From: Pomphorhynchus laevis | Lineage: Eukaryota; Acanthocephala; Palaeacanthocephala; Echinorhynchida; Pomphorhynchidae | Assembly (NCBI GenBank): GCA_012934845.2 | Contig: WNNJ02002315.1 | Location: 1 to 64,000 of the forward strand | Length of the DNA: 64,000 bases | Direction: 5' to 3' | In this document: one piece after another, positions 51,924 to 62,071 of the stretch | Layout: each line of letters begins with the position of its first letter | Position numbering within the stretch: position 1 is the first letter of the stretch | Position numbers and translations under genes: made by a program | The notes under the pieces: generated by a model | The model's input: only the letters and a program-made list of their open reading frames with translations | Told to the model about the DNA's origin: nothing | Databases searched by the model: none

Positions 51924-54840
51924 CAGTATCCAGTTTGAATCTTGCTAGTTCGTCTGGAAAAGGTAGTTTCAACAGTCATTCATCGCAACTCTTGGGTAGC
52001 GTTAGTTTCAATTCTGATCTGGGACACTTAGTTTCATTCAACAAATTATTCACCGTTCCTAGTAATCCCTTACCACAACCCACACGCTATTTATCGATTG
52101 GGTATTCTAATCTTCGTAGTTTGCCTGCTCAAATAGTGGAGTTGAAGTATCACATGCTTTCTCATTTGTATGACATTTTCTGTGTTGCTGAATCTTGGTT
52201 GCTTCAATATATTGTCGATACCACTGTGAACATTCCTGGATTTCGCCTTCTACGAAGCGACAGGATATCAGGTAGGCTAGGTGGCGGTGTCGCCGCATAT
52301 GTCAGAGAAAATTTCCTCGTATCTGAGGTGTTGAATATTTGTGACCCTTGTGGGTCGTTTGAGACTCAATGTTTCCGTATCGATCACTCAGCGACCAGTA
52401 TGAATTTTTGCGTCGTGTATCGATCTCCGTCAGTAATTGCAGACACTGATCAACTAAAACTTATTTTACAATCGGTATGTTCCTCCCCTCACTTTATTCT
52501 TTTGGGCGATTTTAATCTTCCACGATCTAGATGGTCAGACTATGTCTTTTCTGATGGTAGTTCCACGGAAAGGGAAATATCTGAGTTCCTAGCTGAGGAA
52601 CTCATGCTGATTCAGCACGTACAAGAACCAACTTGCTTAACTTCAAGATCGGATTCGGTACTTGATCTGGTGTTTTCCAGATATGTAGGAGACATAATCA
52701 AAGTTGATCATCTCCCTCCTTTAGGAAGTAGTGACCACTGCTTGCTCTCCTTGACGGCTGTCCCTTATTCCAGATTCTGTCCACCTTGCTCAAAAACTTC
52801 CAAACGTCATTGGTCGAAAGTGAGAAGAGAAGATGTTTTGAGAGTTTACAACCAATTCCCGTGTACTTTCATGAACACGGACAAGCTATCATTGAATATG
52901 ATCACTGATTACCTACATAAATTATCTGCTATTCTTGCCTCTATGCGCAAATCCTCTTATGCTGATAAGTCACCTGCATGGATAGATTCCGACGTCAGAC
53001 AACTAATAAGTTCAAGAAATTGTTTATGGAAGCTTCAGCGTTCTGACTCTAGTTTCTCTGTCAGATATAAATATGTTCGAAATCTTTGTACTAGAGTGAA
53101 AGCAACAAAACGATGTGCATTCGAATCGTCCATCGCTAATAATGTAACACGAAATCCAAAACTATTCTGGGCTTATGTTCGTCGCAACATAACCCTTAAC
53201 ACAGAAATCAAGTATGTCCTTAATGGGGAGGGATGTATGATAACTTCTTAGAGTGGTATTGTGGAATGCCTTGCTACGTCTTTTTCGCTACCGACAAATA
53301 ATTCACATAGAGCTTCTATCACTTCGCATGGTGTAGCATTAGGGCAATCTTCGCGTTTTCTTCCAGTAACGATTAGTGAGATTGTAAGTCAGCTTGATCA
53401 GCTTGACCCATTTAACTATACTGGCCCTGATGACATTTCTCCGTTTCTCTTGAAGAATTTATCTAGATATTTGGCTCCTTCCCTTCTTGCTATTTTTGAG
53501 AACAGCTTGACAAGTGAATGTGTTCCTGAAGTCTGGAAAACTGCCATCGTAGTTCCGATCTCAAAAAAATCATTGCAACGGATTGTACTGACTATAGACC
53601 AATCAGCCTGACTAGTTCTCTATGCAAAGTGCTTGAAAAGTTGATCGCCACCCGGATCAGGCATCACTTGAGGGAACTCGGAATAATGTCGTCTTCTCAA
53701 CACGGTTTCCTCCCTGGTCGTTCCTGCTTAACAAACTTATTGACTTCACGCGAAATGTGGGTTGAGGCGGTCAGTCGCGGCCAATCAATCAATGTGGTAT
53801 TCATTGACTTTTCAAGAGCATTCGATCGGGTGCCGCATGAGAGCTTGGTAGCATTACTATTTAACTACGGCATTCCTGTAATGTTGTGTAAGTGGATTCA
53901 AGATTTCCTACGTAATCGATTCTTTAGGGTGAGAGTTGGCACCCATCTTTCCACTCCCAAACGCGTTTACTGTGGTGTTCCGCAGGGTACCGTACTAGGA
54001 CCTCTGCTGTTTATTGTGTTCCTTAACGATTTGTTGCTGCGGATTCAGAGTCCCTGTCTTGCTTTTGCTGACGACCTCAAACTATGGTCTGTAGATGATA
54101 TTGATCCGCTTGGCATTTCCCTGCAGGAAGACCTTAATGAAATATACCAATGGAGTGAGGCTACTGGTATGAAGATCAATGTTGACAAATGCGGCTACAT
54201 GAAATTAGGAAGGCGTTGCGATGACCGTCGTTTTCGCCTAGGAACTTCAATTCTTAATGTCGTCATGGAGTATAGGGATATGGGTGTCATAGTGCATAGG
54301 ACATTGAAATCCCGATCAAATACAGAGTTTGCCTATAGCAAGGCTTTGCGAGCTATGTACTGCGTCAAAAATGCATTTAATCGTATTAATCCATACGTCT
54401 TCAAACGGCTTTACTGCGCTCTTGTTCGCCCGCATATAGAGTACTGCGTGCAAGCAGTATTTCCATACACTAAGAAAGAGTTCAATAGACTAGAGTCAAT
54501 CCTTTGTAGAGGTTCTCGAATGTGTATGGATGGATCATATTCATATCGTGAGCGGCTTGAATTTCTAAAGATACCATCTTTGGGTCAGAGGCTATATTAC
54601 CTAGACCTTGTTGCATTATGGCGAATGGTTAATGGGATAGATGGGTTTCCATCATGCTATGTTAAAGTTTGTTCTCAGACGCGTCGTGGCCACCCGTTGA
54701 AACTATTTAAGTTTCCCCACGGTAAAGAAGTGAGTTTGGCTAGGCTCTCACATCGAGCATTAAACGCCTGGAACACGTTGCCAGGAGAAATATCATGTAC
54801 CAAGGACTTCTCTCAATTTAAAGTTCAACTTCGTCAGTGA
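51845..54840 (+). pseudogene. CR1-d ORF2 (AP endonuclease and RT), one stop and one frameshift
   Basis: About 998 codons from the ATG at 51845. Endonuclease: GYSNLRSLPAQIVELKYH, FCVAESWLLQ, LRSDRISGRLGGGVAAYV, LLGDFNLPRSRW, LGSSDHCLLSL. RT: YTGPDDISPFLLKNLSR, DCTDYRPISLTS, QHGFLPGRSCLTNLL, NVVFIDFSRAFDRVPHESL, CGVPQGTVLGPLLFIVFLND, CLAFADDLKLWSV, INVDKCGYMKLGRR. C-terminus: TRRGHPLKLFKFP and ALNAWNTLPGEI. Breaks: TAG at about 53249-53251, and a one-base change in an A7 run near 53565. Every catalytic motif is otherwise intact. Confidence 0.9.
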
Positions 54841-55019
54841 ATTAACGATTATGGCATTCCGGATGTATACAATATTATGTAACCGCTATTTACTTTTTTT
54901 CTTTTCTTTTTTTTCATATTTTCCTATGTGATCAGTTGAAACAGCCATTTGGCTATAACTTGTAATACTATTTTTTTAAAGAAAAATGTAATTTTTTGAA
55001 AAAAAAATAAGAGAAAAAT

Positions 55020-55338
55020 TGTTCAAACATATAAGCGATTCATGATTTCAACAGTCAACGAATGTGACTTTCTTAACAGCAGCCCGGCTCGTCGATCGTG
55101 CGCCTCTTATACAATTCGAGGCAGCTTTGCATAAAACAAAACCAATTTTTCTTTTTAGCTTACCTATGCAATCAGCATAAGAAGTTTGCGTCTTTACAGA
55201 TTTTAACTTGGTCAGTGTGCGTAAGAAAGGCATCGCAGCGGGAATTATAACACCAGATGACGTGAAAATGACTGGAATGAAAACGGCACGCTCTACGTCA
55301 ATTATCTGCTCATCGTATTTTGAACGTTTACGTAAATA
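55020..55338 (-). mobile_element. 5'-truncated RLEx tail, nearly identical to 24.7-25.0 kb
   Basis: Minus strand: KRSKYDEQIIDVERAVF, IPVIFTSSG, MPFLRTLTKLKSVKTQTSYA and the C-terminal RGARSTSRAAVKKVTFVDC, then the same tail CATGAATCGCTTATATG. Only a few bases differ from the 24.7-25.0 kb copy. It is a recent, strongly truncated insertion next to another RLEx copy. Confidence 0.9.
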
Positions 55339-55399
55339 CTAATAATATTTTTTTTAATAAATAATTTTATTTACAGTAAAGGAAATTACATACATCTTC

Positions 55400-57012
55400 A
55401 ATAGTCATAAAATTGAAAACTAAATCGTCGTTGGAAATATACCGTGTGGTGAGGTGTGGTCAGGATTATTGGCAGGTCGATTTCGGGAAGAACGAAAGCC
55501 TCGAAGGCACATGGAAGCAGATCGACATAGAGCAATACCAACGATGCGTTTTAGTCGGCAAATACAGTTCGCATACAAGTTTGTGGTCGAATTCATTGAT
55601 TGTAACCAAGCGATGCGTCTAATAAGTTGTAACGCGTTTTCTCCTATGCCACCCGATGCTGCGAACACAAGTGGTGCGAGACTACCTTGATCGACCAGAC
55701 TTATTCTCTCTTCATATTTCGATCTTTTTCGAGTCTCGTGGTACTTGAAGGCACTAACTGTTGATGATGAGTACGAAACGGCGTGGTTGTTAAAGATGGT
55801 GACGTCAAAAAAGCGTCCGCTCGAATCGACTCTCATATAATCCACTGCAAACAAAGTCGAGACGTGCTCCCTCCTCACGACATGTTGTGGATTTCTCAAA
55901 CCTTACGTCATCATTGACTCGCTCCAAAACAGGCTCGAGCCCTACTCCATTACAAACCGTGGTCAACTCTCGGGCAAAGATATTTCTGACCTCGTTATGG
56001 CGTATGATCTGAAAACCACCGCGCTTACATTGCAAAAGATGCGATAGGTTCGCACCATCATCGCATGCACAGCGGGAAGGAAGGCCGTCTGGATCCCATC
56101 CATATCTAGTTGCTAAACCGTCCCGGAATTCGTTTAGCGTAAGACCAAAATTGTGGTGTTCGATAGGACGTGCGCTTAACCAAGAGGACGCTCCATTTAT
56201 ACAAGCAAAATTTATTGCATTTTGGGTTTCTTCACTTAATTTATTCTTAGCCAGTGAGATGCGTTCTTCGAATGCGTTAAGTCTAGTGTCTGCAATGATT
56301 TTGCTGATTTGTTGTTGATGCTCCTGTAAATCTTCTCCAACCATATCTGAGTTGTAGGACGCACATAATTTTCGAGAAGCATCGAGCTGTAATTTAGCTA
56401 CAAAAGTACAATCCATGATGCCAATACCTCCTAGTTTGTTTGGGGAAGTAAGAATAATTCGCATATCCTCGGTGATTCTCTGCTTTGTTAGAACAGACAG
56501 AAATTCGACCGTCACGGCATCTTTTAGCGGTTGTAATTGCTCTTCACTACAACTGGTCGTTCTGAGCAGTTGTGACCATTTCCACTGCATGGATTGCGTG
56601 AGACCAACGTAAGCACAGTGTGGGTCAATATTCCCGACTTCGCAGATGCGTCCGACCAAGTTCGTATTACACGCGACGTGACTCGAAACAGTTCTGGCCA
56701 TAAAATCATCAGTGCCAATCGCTGACCCAAGAATGTTTATACCGTCATATTTGATTTGCACATCAGGTAAGCAAACATTCAGTTCAATTGCAGAGTTATG
56801 TAATAGCAATGAGGTTTTTGTAGGATTCGCATGGTACCCAAAATCAGGACCATGTTGCAACACAAATTTCCACACCATTTCAAGATCCTGCGGAGTGCCG
56901 ACGAAGTTAGCATCGTCAGCGTACCAACGCTGAGTCACTCCAGGAAATCGCTCACCTATCATTCGAATTAGGGGCAACGATGCCATTGCGAAGGCAGCCA
57001 TTGCAAAAGGAT
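55400..57012 (-). pseudogene. RLEx LINE, RT motif C to end, one frame break
   Basis: Frame 57001-55805: MAAFAMASLPL (end of motif B), RWYADDANFVGTPQDLEMVW (C, intact YADD), thumb, then GLTLNEFRDGLATRYGWDPD, CACDDGANLSHLLQC with RHNEVRN, and GARLDFVCSGLYESRFERTL. After a frame change: GRFFDVTIFNNHAVSYSSST, HETRKRSKYEERISLVDQGS and RRIAWLQSMNSTTNLYANCI. The D...D...K nuclease is readable across the break. It is 5'-truncated exactly at motif B and a separate subfamily from the 24-kb copy. Confidence 0.83.
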
Positions 57013-57254
57013 CACCTTAAGTGACCATAATAATAAATGCGACCTCTTTGGGTAGTCGAAAGGATCCCGGTAGCTTGCGAATAGAAGTAGGAATTTAATT
57101 CGGTCAAACTACCATTCCCTATCCTGGGGAAGAGTTGGATAAGTGTTTAAAAAAAGGCCACTCTAATTGGATCAAAGTGAAACCCCCTTTTAAGCAACGT
57201 ATCTTCTAGCCAGCAGCGTGATAGGTCATTAGAGATGGTCAGCTGTTGGCGCGA

Positions 57255-57854
57255 CTACTCAGTACAGATGGATTTTAACAACCACATCCTATGTTGCAAT
57301 ACTATGTCGATTAGTGAATTTGTTGTAGAGCAATGAAAGGTGGGGGATGGTGGTTTATGTATAAAATAGTCGATCCTGGTTCTGCGGAGTGCTGCATTAA
57401 TCCAACGATCAGTTCTGTCGTTAAAGTCACAAAGTAACATGTCGTAGTCGCTGCCTAAGATTTGATCCGGAAGGTCACGGTTCTTGTGAATTTCCCCTGG
57501 TTGGATATAGACATTGGCTATACTGATGCGTTCACGGTTCTTGACAAGTGATATTGCTAAACAAGAAAATGCTGGACATGAGTAGTTTAGTAAGAGGAAG
57601 GACCTTAAGGAGCATTTAATTAATGCTAGAATACCTTGAGAAGAGGAGGAGTGAGGATGGGTTATGTTCGGAGTAAACAGGATGGTAATGTGCTTTGGGA
57701 TAAATCGAGTAATGTCCTGGGGGAGACGGATAGACCGCGTCTCCTGAAGGACTATAACATCTGCATCTTTACCAGATAGAAGGCTAAGGGCAGAAGCACC
57801 TCCCGAATTCCACTGAATGATATTCAGTGATAAAGGCTCTTGAGTAATTCCCAT
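57255..57854 (-). pseudogene. Jockey/I-like ORF2, endonuclease part
   Basis: The ATG at 57854 starts MGITQEPLSLNIIQWNSGGA, then VIVLQETRSIRLPQDI (catalytic E), LSCLAISLVKNRER-type core, ANVYIQPGEIHKNRD, CDFNDRTDRWINAALRRTR and SLIDIVLQHR. This is the AP endonuclease of the Jockey/I group. After about 200 residues the frame is lost and similarity to the other copy (TYHDLIRW, FHFDPIRLAF) fades. No RT is present. Confidence 0.82.
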
Positions 57855-57859
57855 TGCAT

Positions 57860-58944
57860 CAGTGTAACCGGAGTTATACGCCCCTCACCGATTCGGAACC
57901 AGAGGCGGAAGGGTGGTCCATCCCGCTACCTGTCATGATAGGTGGAATCGCTTGTCAACCGGGAGTATCATCATTTCCATCGTTAGCCACAGCTCATATC
58001 AAATTCTTCCAAGCCAGCGTCAGAGCGGCTATGCTCAGTGCTGACCCGGTTCGTTTCTTAGATTTTGGTGGCTGCTTTATATTGTTTGTATTCCCAGAAG
58101 AAGGATAACGGAAAGATCCCTAATTGTCCCAACAATTTTTGGACCAATTTTTCAAGGTGGATCATTGATACCTGATGCTTCTATTCTAAACGTTTCAGAA
58201 TTTTCTATATCCAGCATCCTGTCGTCTTTATTGTTAGACGAGACACTTCTTCGAAGCTAATCGGTTTTGCTGTCACACTCCTGTCTTGGTATGCCTTAAA
58301 GAATTTACACTTTTTTTATCATGTGGGTACTCACCACCGCAGTTTAAGCAACATGGCTTATCTTCATACTTCCCAAGTAAATGAAGGTAATAGTGGGAAG
58401 GTAAATGCTTACCTTCACACTTATGGGGAATGGAACATCAAGCAGACCAATGCCCCCACTGATGACAATTGTTGCAGTGAGGGTACGTTAGTGGGTCGGT
58501 TTCAATGATTGAAAATCTCAAGATATAACCCATAAAAGGATTACATGTTGAAATCGACAGTCTTAGAGCTTCATCCACCGAGGCATTGCAAAACGCCACA
58601 AGAATAGGAAAGCCTTTGATCCCTTTTATAAAACGAATGTTTGAAATTTTGTTATCACTTTCTACAGTTGATATATCTTCCTCTAAAATAAAGGTCGGTA
58701 TATTGTTTACCTTTATTGTTGCAAGGATTGGTTTGGAAGAAATTATACCTCGTTCAGAATGTTCGTTTTTAAAGTAATCGACGTACGACATTGCCAGATC
58801 TGGAGTGCTGAATGAGATTTTTATCTCAGATTCATAGTATTTAATAGCATTGAACAAGATTCTTTTTTTAAATTGATCGGCAAAGCCTCCTATAAAATCA
58901 TTGAACATGTTCCGCATTTCCACCGACGTGTTAAATTTACTCAT
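57860..58944 (-). pseudogene. Jockey/I-like ORF1 with CCHC zinc knuckle, broken
   Basis: Starts MSKFNTSVEMRNMFNDFIGG, then FADQFKKRILFNAIKYYESE (RRM-like, also in the 61-kb copy) and ends its first frame at CNNCHQWGHWSA, the beginning of a CX2CX4H zinc knuckle. Further Cys-rich sequence (CCLNCGGEYPHDKKS) follows in another frame. A fold-back hairpin GAAGGTAA/TTACCTTC (58397-58416) lies just past this break. Gag-like ORF1s of this type bind element RNA. Confidence 0.78.
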
Positions 58945-58960
58945 TCGAAATAGAAATCAT

Positions 58961-59179
58961 TATGTTAGCACTGTCACAACAGATAAACAAAAAAGATGTG
59001 GCCCAATCATCTGGTTCATCATTACATCCTCATATACGACATTCCCCTTTCTTCTAAATGTTTCGTATTAAGTAAGGGTTTTATTAATAACTATATAACT
59101 GATAAAAACTTAAGAAACAAAAACATGCAAAAGACAACTTAAATAGAAGCCATTCACGACGTGTATTTTTAAATCTTCA
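58961..59179. other. Spacer between two minus-strand Jockey/I-like copies
   Basis: AT-rich, no gene. GTTTCGTATT near 59069 also occurs at 60661, just beyond the 5' end of the next copy, which may be chance or a trace of a target duplication. Confidence 0.35.
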
Positions 59180-60660
59180 ATATATTCACGGCCTCAGGTC
59201 CAGAGGGATCTGAGCCCCTCGGCTGCACCAGCGCGCTGCCCTCTGACTGAACCATTCGGGGTCTTTCACACACCTAAGAGTCCAGTCAAGGCGGACTATG
59301 GTTGGTAATCTCGAGATGAGGAGCTTGAGAAACCTTAGTCTTTGTTCTGGGGGACGTCCTCGTGAGAAGAAGACTAATCCCGAGATAGCCCAAGTACCCC
59401 AGAGGCGCACTTGGGTTATCCCATTCAATGACAGATGCTGGGCCCGTTTCAGAGCCCACCTAGCTTTCTTCAGGATACGTTTAAGTCTATCCAGGTCAGC
59501 TTTCGCCGACCAATTCACCGTAACGGTGAACCCCAGATATTTTACTCGACTCGTGAAGATGGGGAGTGGTTGATGCTGCAAAATGGAGGAGAATGCAGAG
59601 AGTGCTAGTCTCTTAAGTTTCTTTTTGGTGGCAGGAACGCCATGAAAGACTACCACCTGTGATTTAGATGAGTTTAAAATAAGATTGGATGGGGGGCAAC
59701 TGATCTTTTAATCTTAAAAAGAAACGGCTGATGTCAGAGATTACATCTTTGCACCTGCGTCCAGAGGACAAGGCTGTGGTATCATCAGCATATACCACTA
59801 GATGTTGATCACGTTTAAAATTCTTGAATAGTACAATGGATGCAGCAAGATATAAGATGGGAGAAAGTGGAGATCTTTGAGGTATACCCATAATAGGGTA
59901 GAACTGACGCGCATCAGGATCGTCTTCATAGTAGAACCGCTTGGTGTACAACAATATCTCCACCCTGTTAACAATTCTCGCAGGCAACCCGATGGACCTG
60001 AGAGAGGAGATAACGAATGGAATGGAGATCCGGTCAAATGCAATTGAAAAATCAAGAAAAACAGTCACAGCAAGCTGATGACTATTATCCTGACAAAACT
60101 GATGCACTTCACTAATTGCTGAATGGACCAAGCGCCTTTTGACAAACCCATGAAAACTCGGTGGGATCAAATTACGCCTACATAAATGAACGCGGATTCT
60201 ACGCGCAAGCGCTTTCTCGTAGATGGATATGAGGGCGTTTTGAATCGAGATGGGCCGCAGATCTTTAGGACAAGTGATTAATCTCTTTTTAGGTAAAAAA
60301 AACTCGACGGCTGATGTTGATGTCCGCTATGTCAGACGGGGAGGCTAATAGCATTGTGATGGCGACCTCCTTTCTCTGACTGTATGTCAAAAGCTGACAG
60401 ACACGAGTGGTGAGTGGCGCGTGGGATTTGGAGGTGCCCGGGAGTGGTCCCCAGGAGTTAAGGATATCTGTAACAGATAAGTCCCTACTCCTGAAGTCAC
60501 ACCAAGGCCGGATTGGTTGGGGAGATTGAGTGGCTCCATAATTATGTAAGGAAAGTGACTCCTCTAAAACTTTGTCAAGGCCTATGCTACCAATCCAAAC
60601 CAAGGCTCTATTCTTCCAGCAAACAAACTTCTCCCTCTTGAATATCTTCCAGAAGGAAGC
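59180..60660 (-). mobile_element. Jockey/I-like LINE copy, RT part (minus)
   Basis: Minus-strand order: pre-RT (GSIGLDKVLEESLSLHNYGA, WCDFRSRDLSVTDILNSWGP), FHGFVKRRLVHSAISEVHQF, VFLDFSIAFDRISIPFVISS (A), MGIPQRSPLSPILYLAASIV (B; Q-R for the usual Q-G), LVVYADDTTALSSGRR (C, YADD intact), then VVFHGVPATKKKLKRLALSA and KYLGFTVTVNWSAKADLDRL. About three frame breaks. It ends with CGGGGGCTCAGATCC-like sequence near 59200, shared with 49.35 kb. It is 5'-truncated at about 60660. Confidence 0.82.
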
Positions 60661-61016
60661 GTTTCGTATTTATTGACAATCTATTCATAACGTTCAGGCG
60701 GTGTTATCTTCGTTGTCGATCAACACACCATTGTTCGAGTGTAGTTTTTCACTTATCGTTTGGTAAAAAATATTATATCGGCTTTGTTGTAACAGTAACG
60801 CTCTCAAACCTTGTTCAAAATACTCATGTGCGAAAAAATGAGTATCGGTGCTTCAAACAACTTTCAAATTCAAGCAAATATGGAACAGAATTCAGGTATT
60901 TCCAATGGAATTTTGACTGTAACAACATTCAAGGTAAGAGATTTGTTGTCTCATGATCACGAGGGTAATGGGGTTCGTCCCCCATACCCAAGTTTAGAAA
61001 TCTAATAATTATTAAA

Positions 61017-62038
61017 TTGGCCGAACCTGTTGGAAGACATAATTTGTACAATATTTTCCTGCAAAGCTTCGCAGAACAGTATAAAAATAGAATATTATTC
61101 AACACGGTAAGGTACTACGAGACCGAGGTTAAAATTTCCTTTACCATCTCTCATTTGGCTAATGCATATAAAGAATTTTTAAATAACAATCTTTCGAAGT
61201 TTGGTAGCCTGATTTCAAAGCCTATCATAGCTTCCTTGAAAATAATAAATCTCCCTCCTCACTTAGAGCAAAAAAACATTGATGACCTTCAAGCACTTTT
61301 TAAAGTATCTAATTTTCGCCCTATTAAAGGAAATAATGGACTACATATTCCAATAGGTTTTGTCTCGGCTCCTACCGACATTGCCGAGTCGTTAACCAAA
61401 ACGTCCTGCACCCGGTTTCTGGGTTTTAATTTAAAGTTCATAATTCTTGAAAATGATGATATGATCCTCCCCTACTGCAATCTTTGTCATGGATGGGGGC
61501 ACTGGGCCTCAATGTGTACGTCAGAGAAGATCTGTGGCTACAATTCCTCTAAAGAATGTATCGACATCAAGGGCAATGTTCCTCCACCCCGCGATGTGTT
61601 AACTGCTCTGGTCCACATCCCTCCTGGTCCAAGAGATATGAGGCTTTTAAGGCCTATCGTCTCAAATTCTGTCCTTCACGTACAGTTAAAACTCCTGCTA
61701 GTTATGCTGAAACCAGCGGTAGGATGTCTGACATGGACATTATACGTCTTTTCGATGCTCGAAAGCAAGCTATCTTAGGACAAATACAGCAACTCATCAA
61801 CAGTCAGTTCGCACTGCTATATTCATCTCCAATGATCTCTCCAGCAACTATTCCAGAGTCAAAGAAACGAGGGGCTTCGGCCCACACCGTGCCTCCATTG
61901 AAGGTAGGCAGACTACTCCAGGACAAGTCCAGGAAAGCCTCTACCACGGGAAATAATGATATTGTCCGTGGGCAAGTGCCCACCCCGGACGGAGTTAGTG
62001 GAGGGAAGCGCAACACTTCCGCCCCTAGCTCTATCTAG
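61017..62038 (+). pseudogene. Jockey/I-like ORF1 with zinc knuckle, one frameshift
   Basis: The frame from 61017 lacks an ATG near its start. It contains AEQYKNRILFNTVRYYETEV (RRM-like), LGFNLKFIILENDDM and a complete CX2CX4HX4C knuckle, CNLCHGWGHWASMC, followed by KICGYNSSKEC. Near 61575 the frame shifts and continues with CVNCSGPHPSWSKRYEAFKA (a second Cys/His motif) and a basic tail with LKVGRLLQDKSRKAST, ending at TAG 62036-62038. It is the same protein as the minus-strand ORF1 at 58 kb. Confidence 0.83.
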
Positions 62039-62071
62039 GTGGACAATCCCCCATCCAACTAATCCATCACA

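Larger units (their letters stand above)
50640..54990 (+). mobile_element. CR1-group LINE copy CR1-d, nearly intact
   Basis: Full ORF1-ORF2-tail order. The tail has AGCC-ATTT-GGCT (54943-54954) followed by ATAACTTGTAATACTA and a T-rich end. ORF2 needs only one stop and one frameshift to explain its breaks. Older relatives in this window lie at 26.2-27.2, 36.2-37.1 (minus) and 39.0-40.1 kb. Confidence 0.88.
57015..58960 (-). mobile_element. Jockey/I-like LINE copy, ORF1 plus endonuclease (minus)
   Basis: ORF1 (58944 to about 57860) and the endonuclease start of ORF2 (57854-57255) are present; the rest of ORF2 fades near 57015, where the RLEx copy begins. The RT is missing. The layout matches the plus-strand copy at 60.7-64 kb. 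Confidence 0.8.

Noticed and set aside
12774-53251. Reassignment of TAG to an amino acid
   Set aside because: Single stops in the BPTF fossil, CR1-a ORF1 and CR1-d ORF2 are all TAG, but other copies break at TAA and TGA as well, and TAG ends several ORF1s at the expected place. Ordinary decay explains it.
59755-60110. CTGATGA-like words in the Jockey/I-like copies as ribozymes
   Set aside because: No GAAA and no helix pairing; they are coding sequence on the other strand.
60811-61005. Short ORF (MCEKMSIGAS...) before the Jockey/I-like ORF1
   Set aside because: Could be the true ORF1 start after a frame change, but the minus-strand relative begins differently; I cannot support a separate gene.
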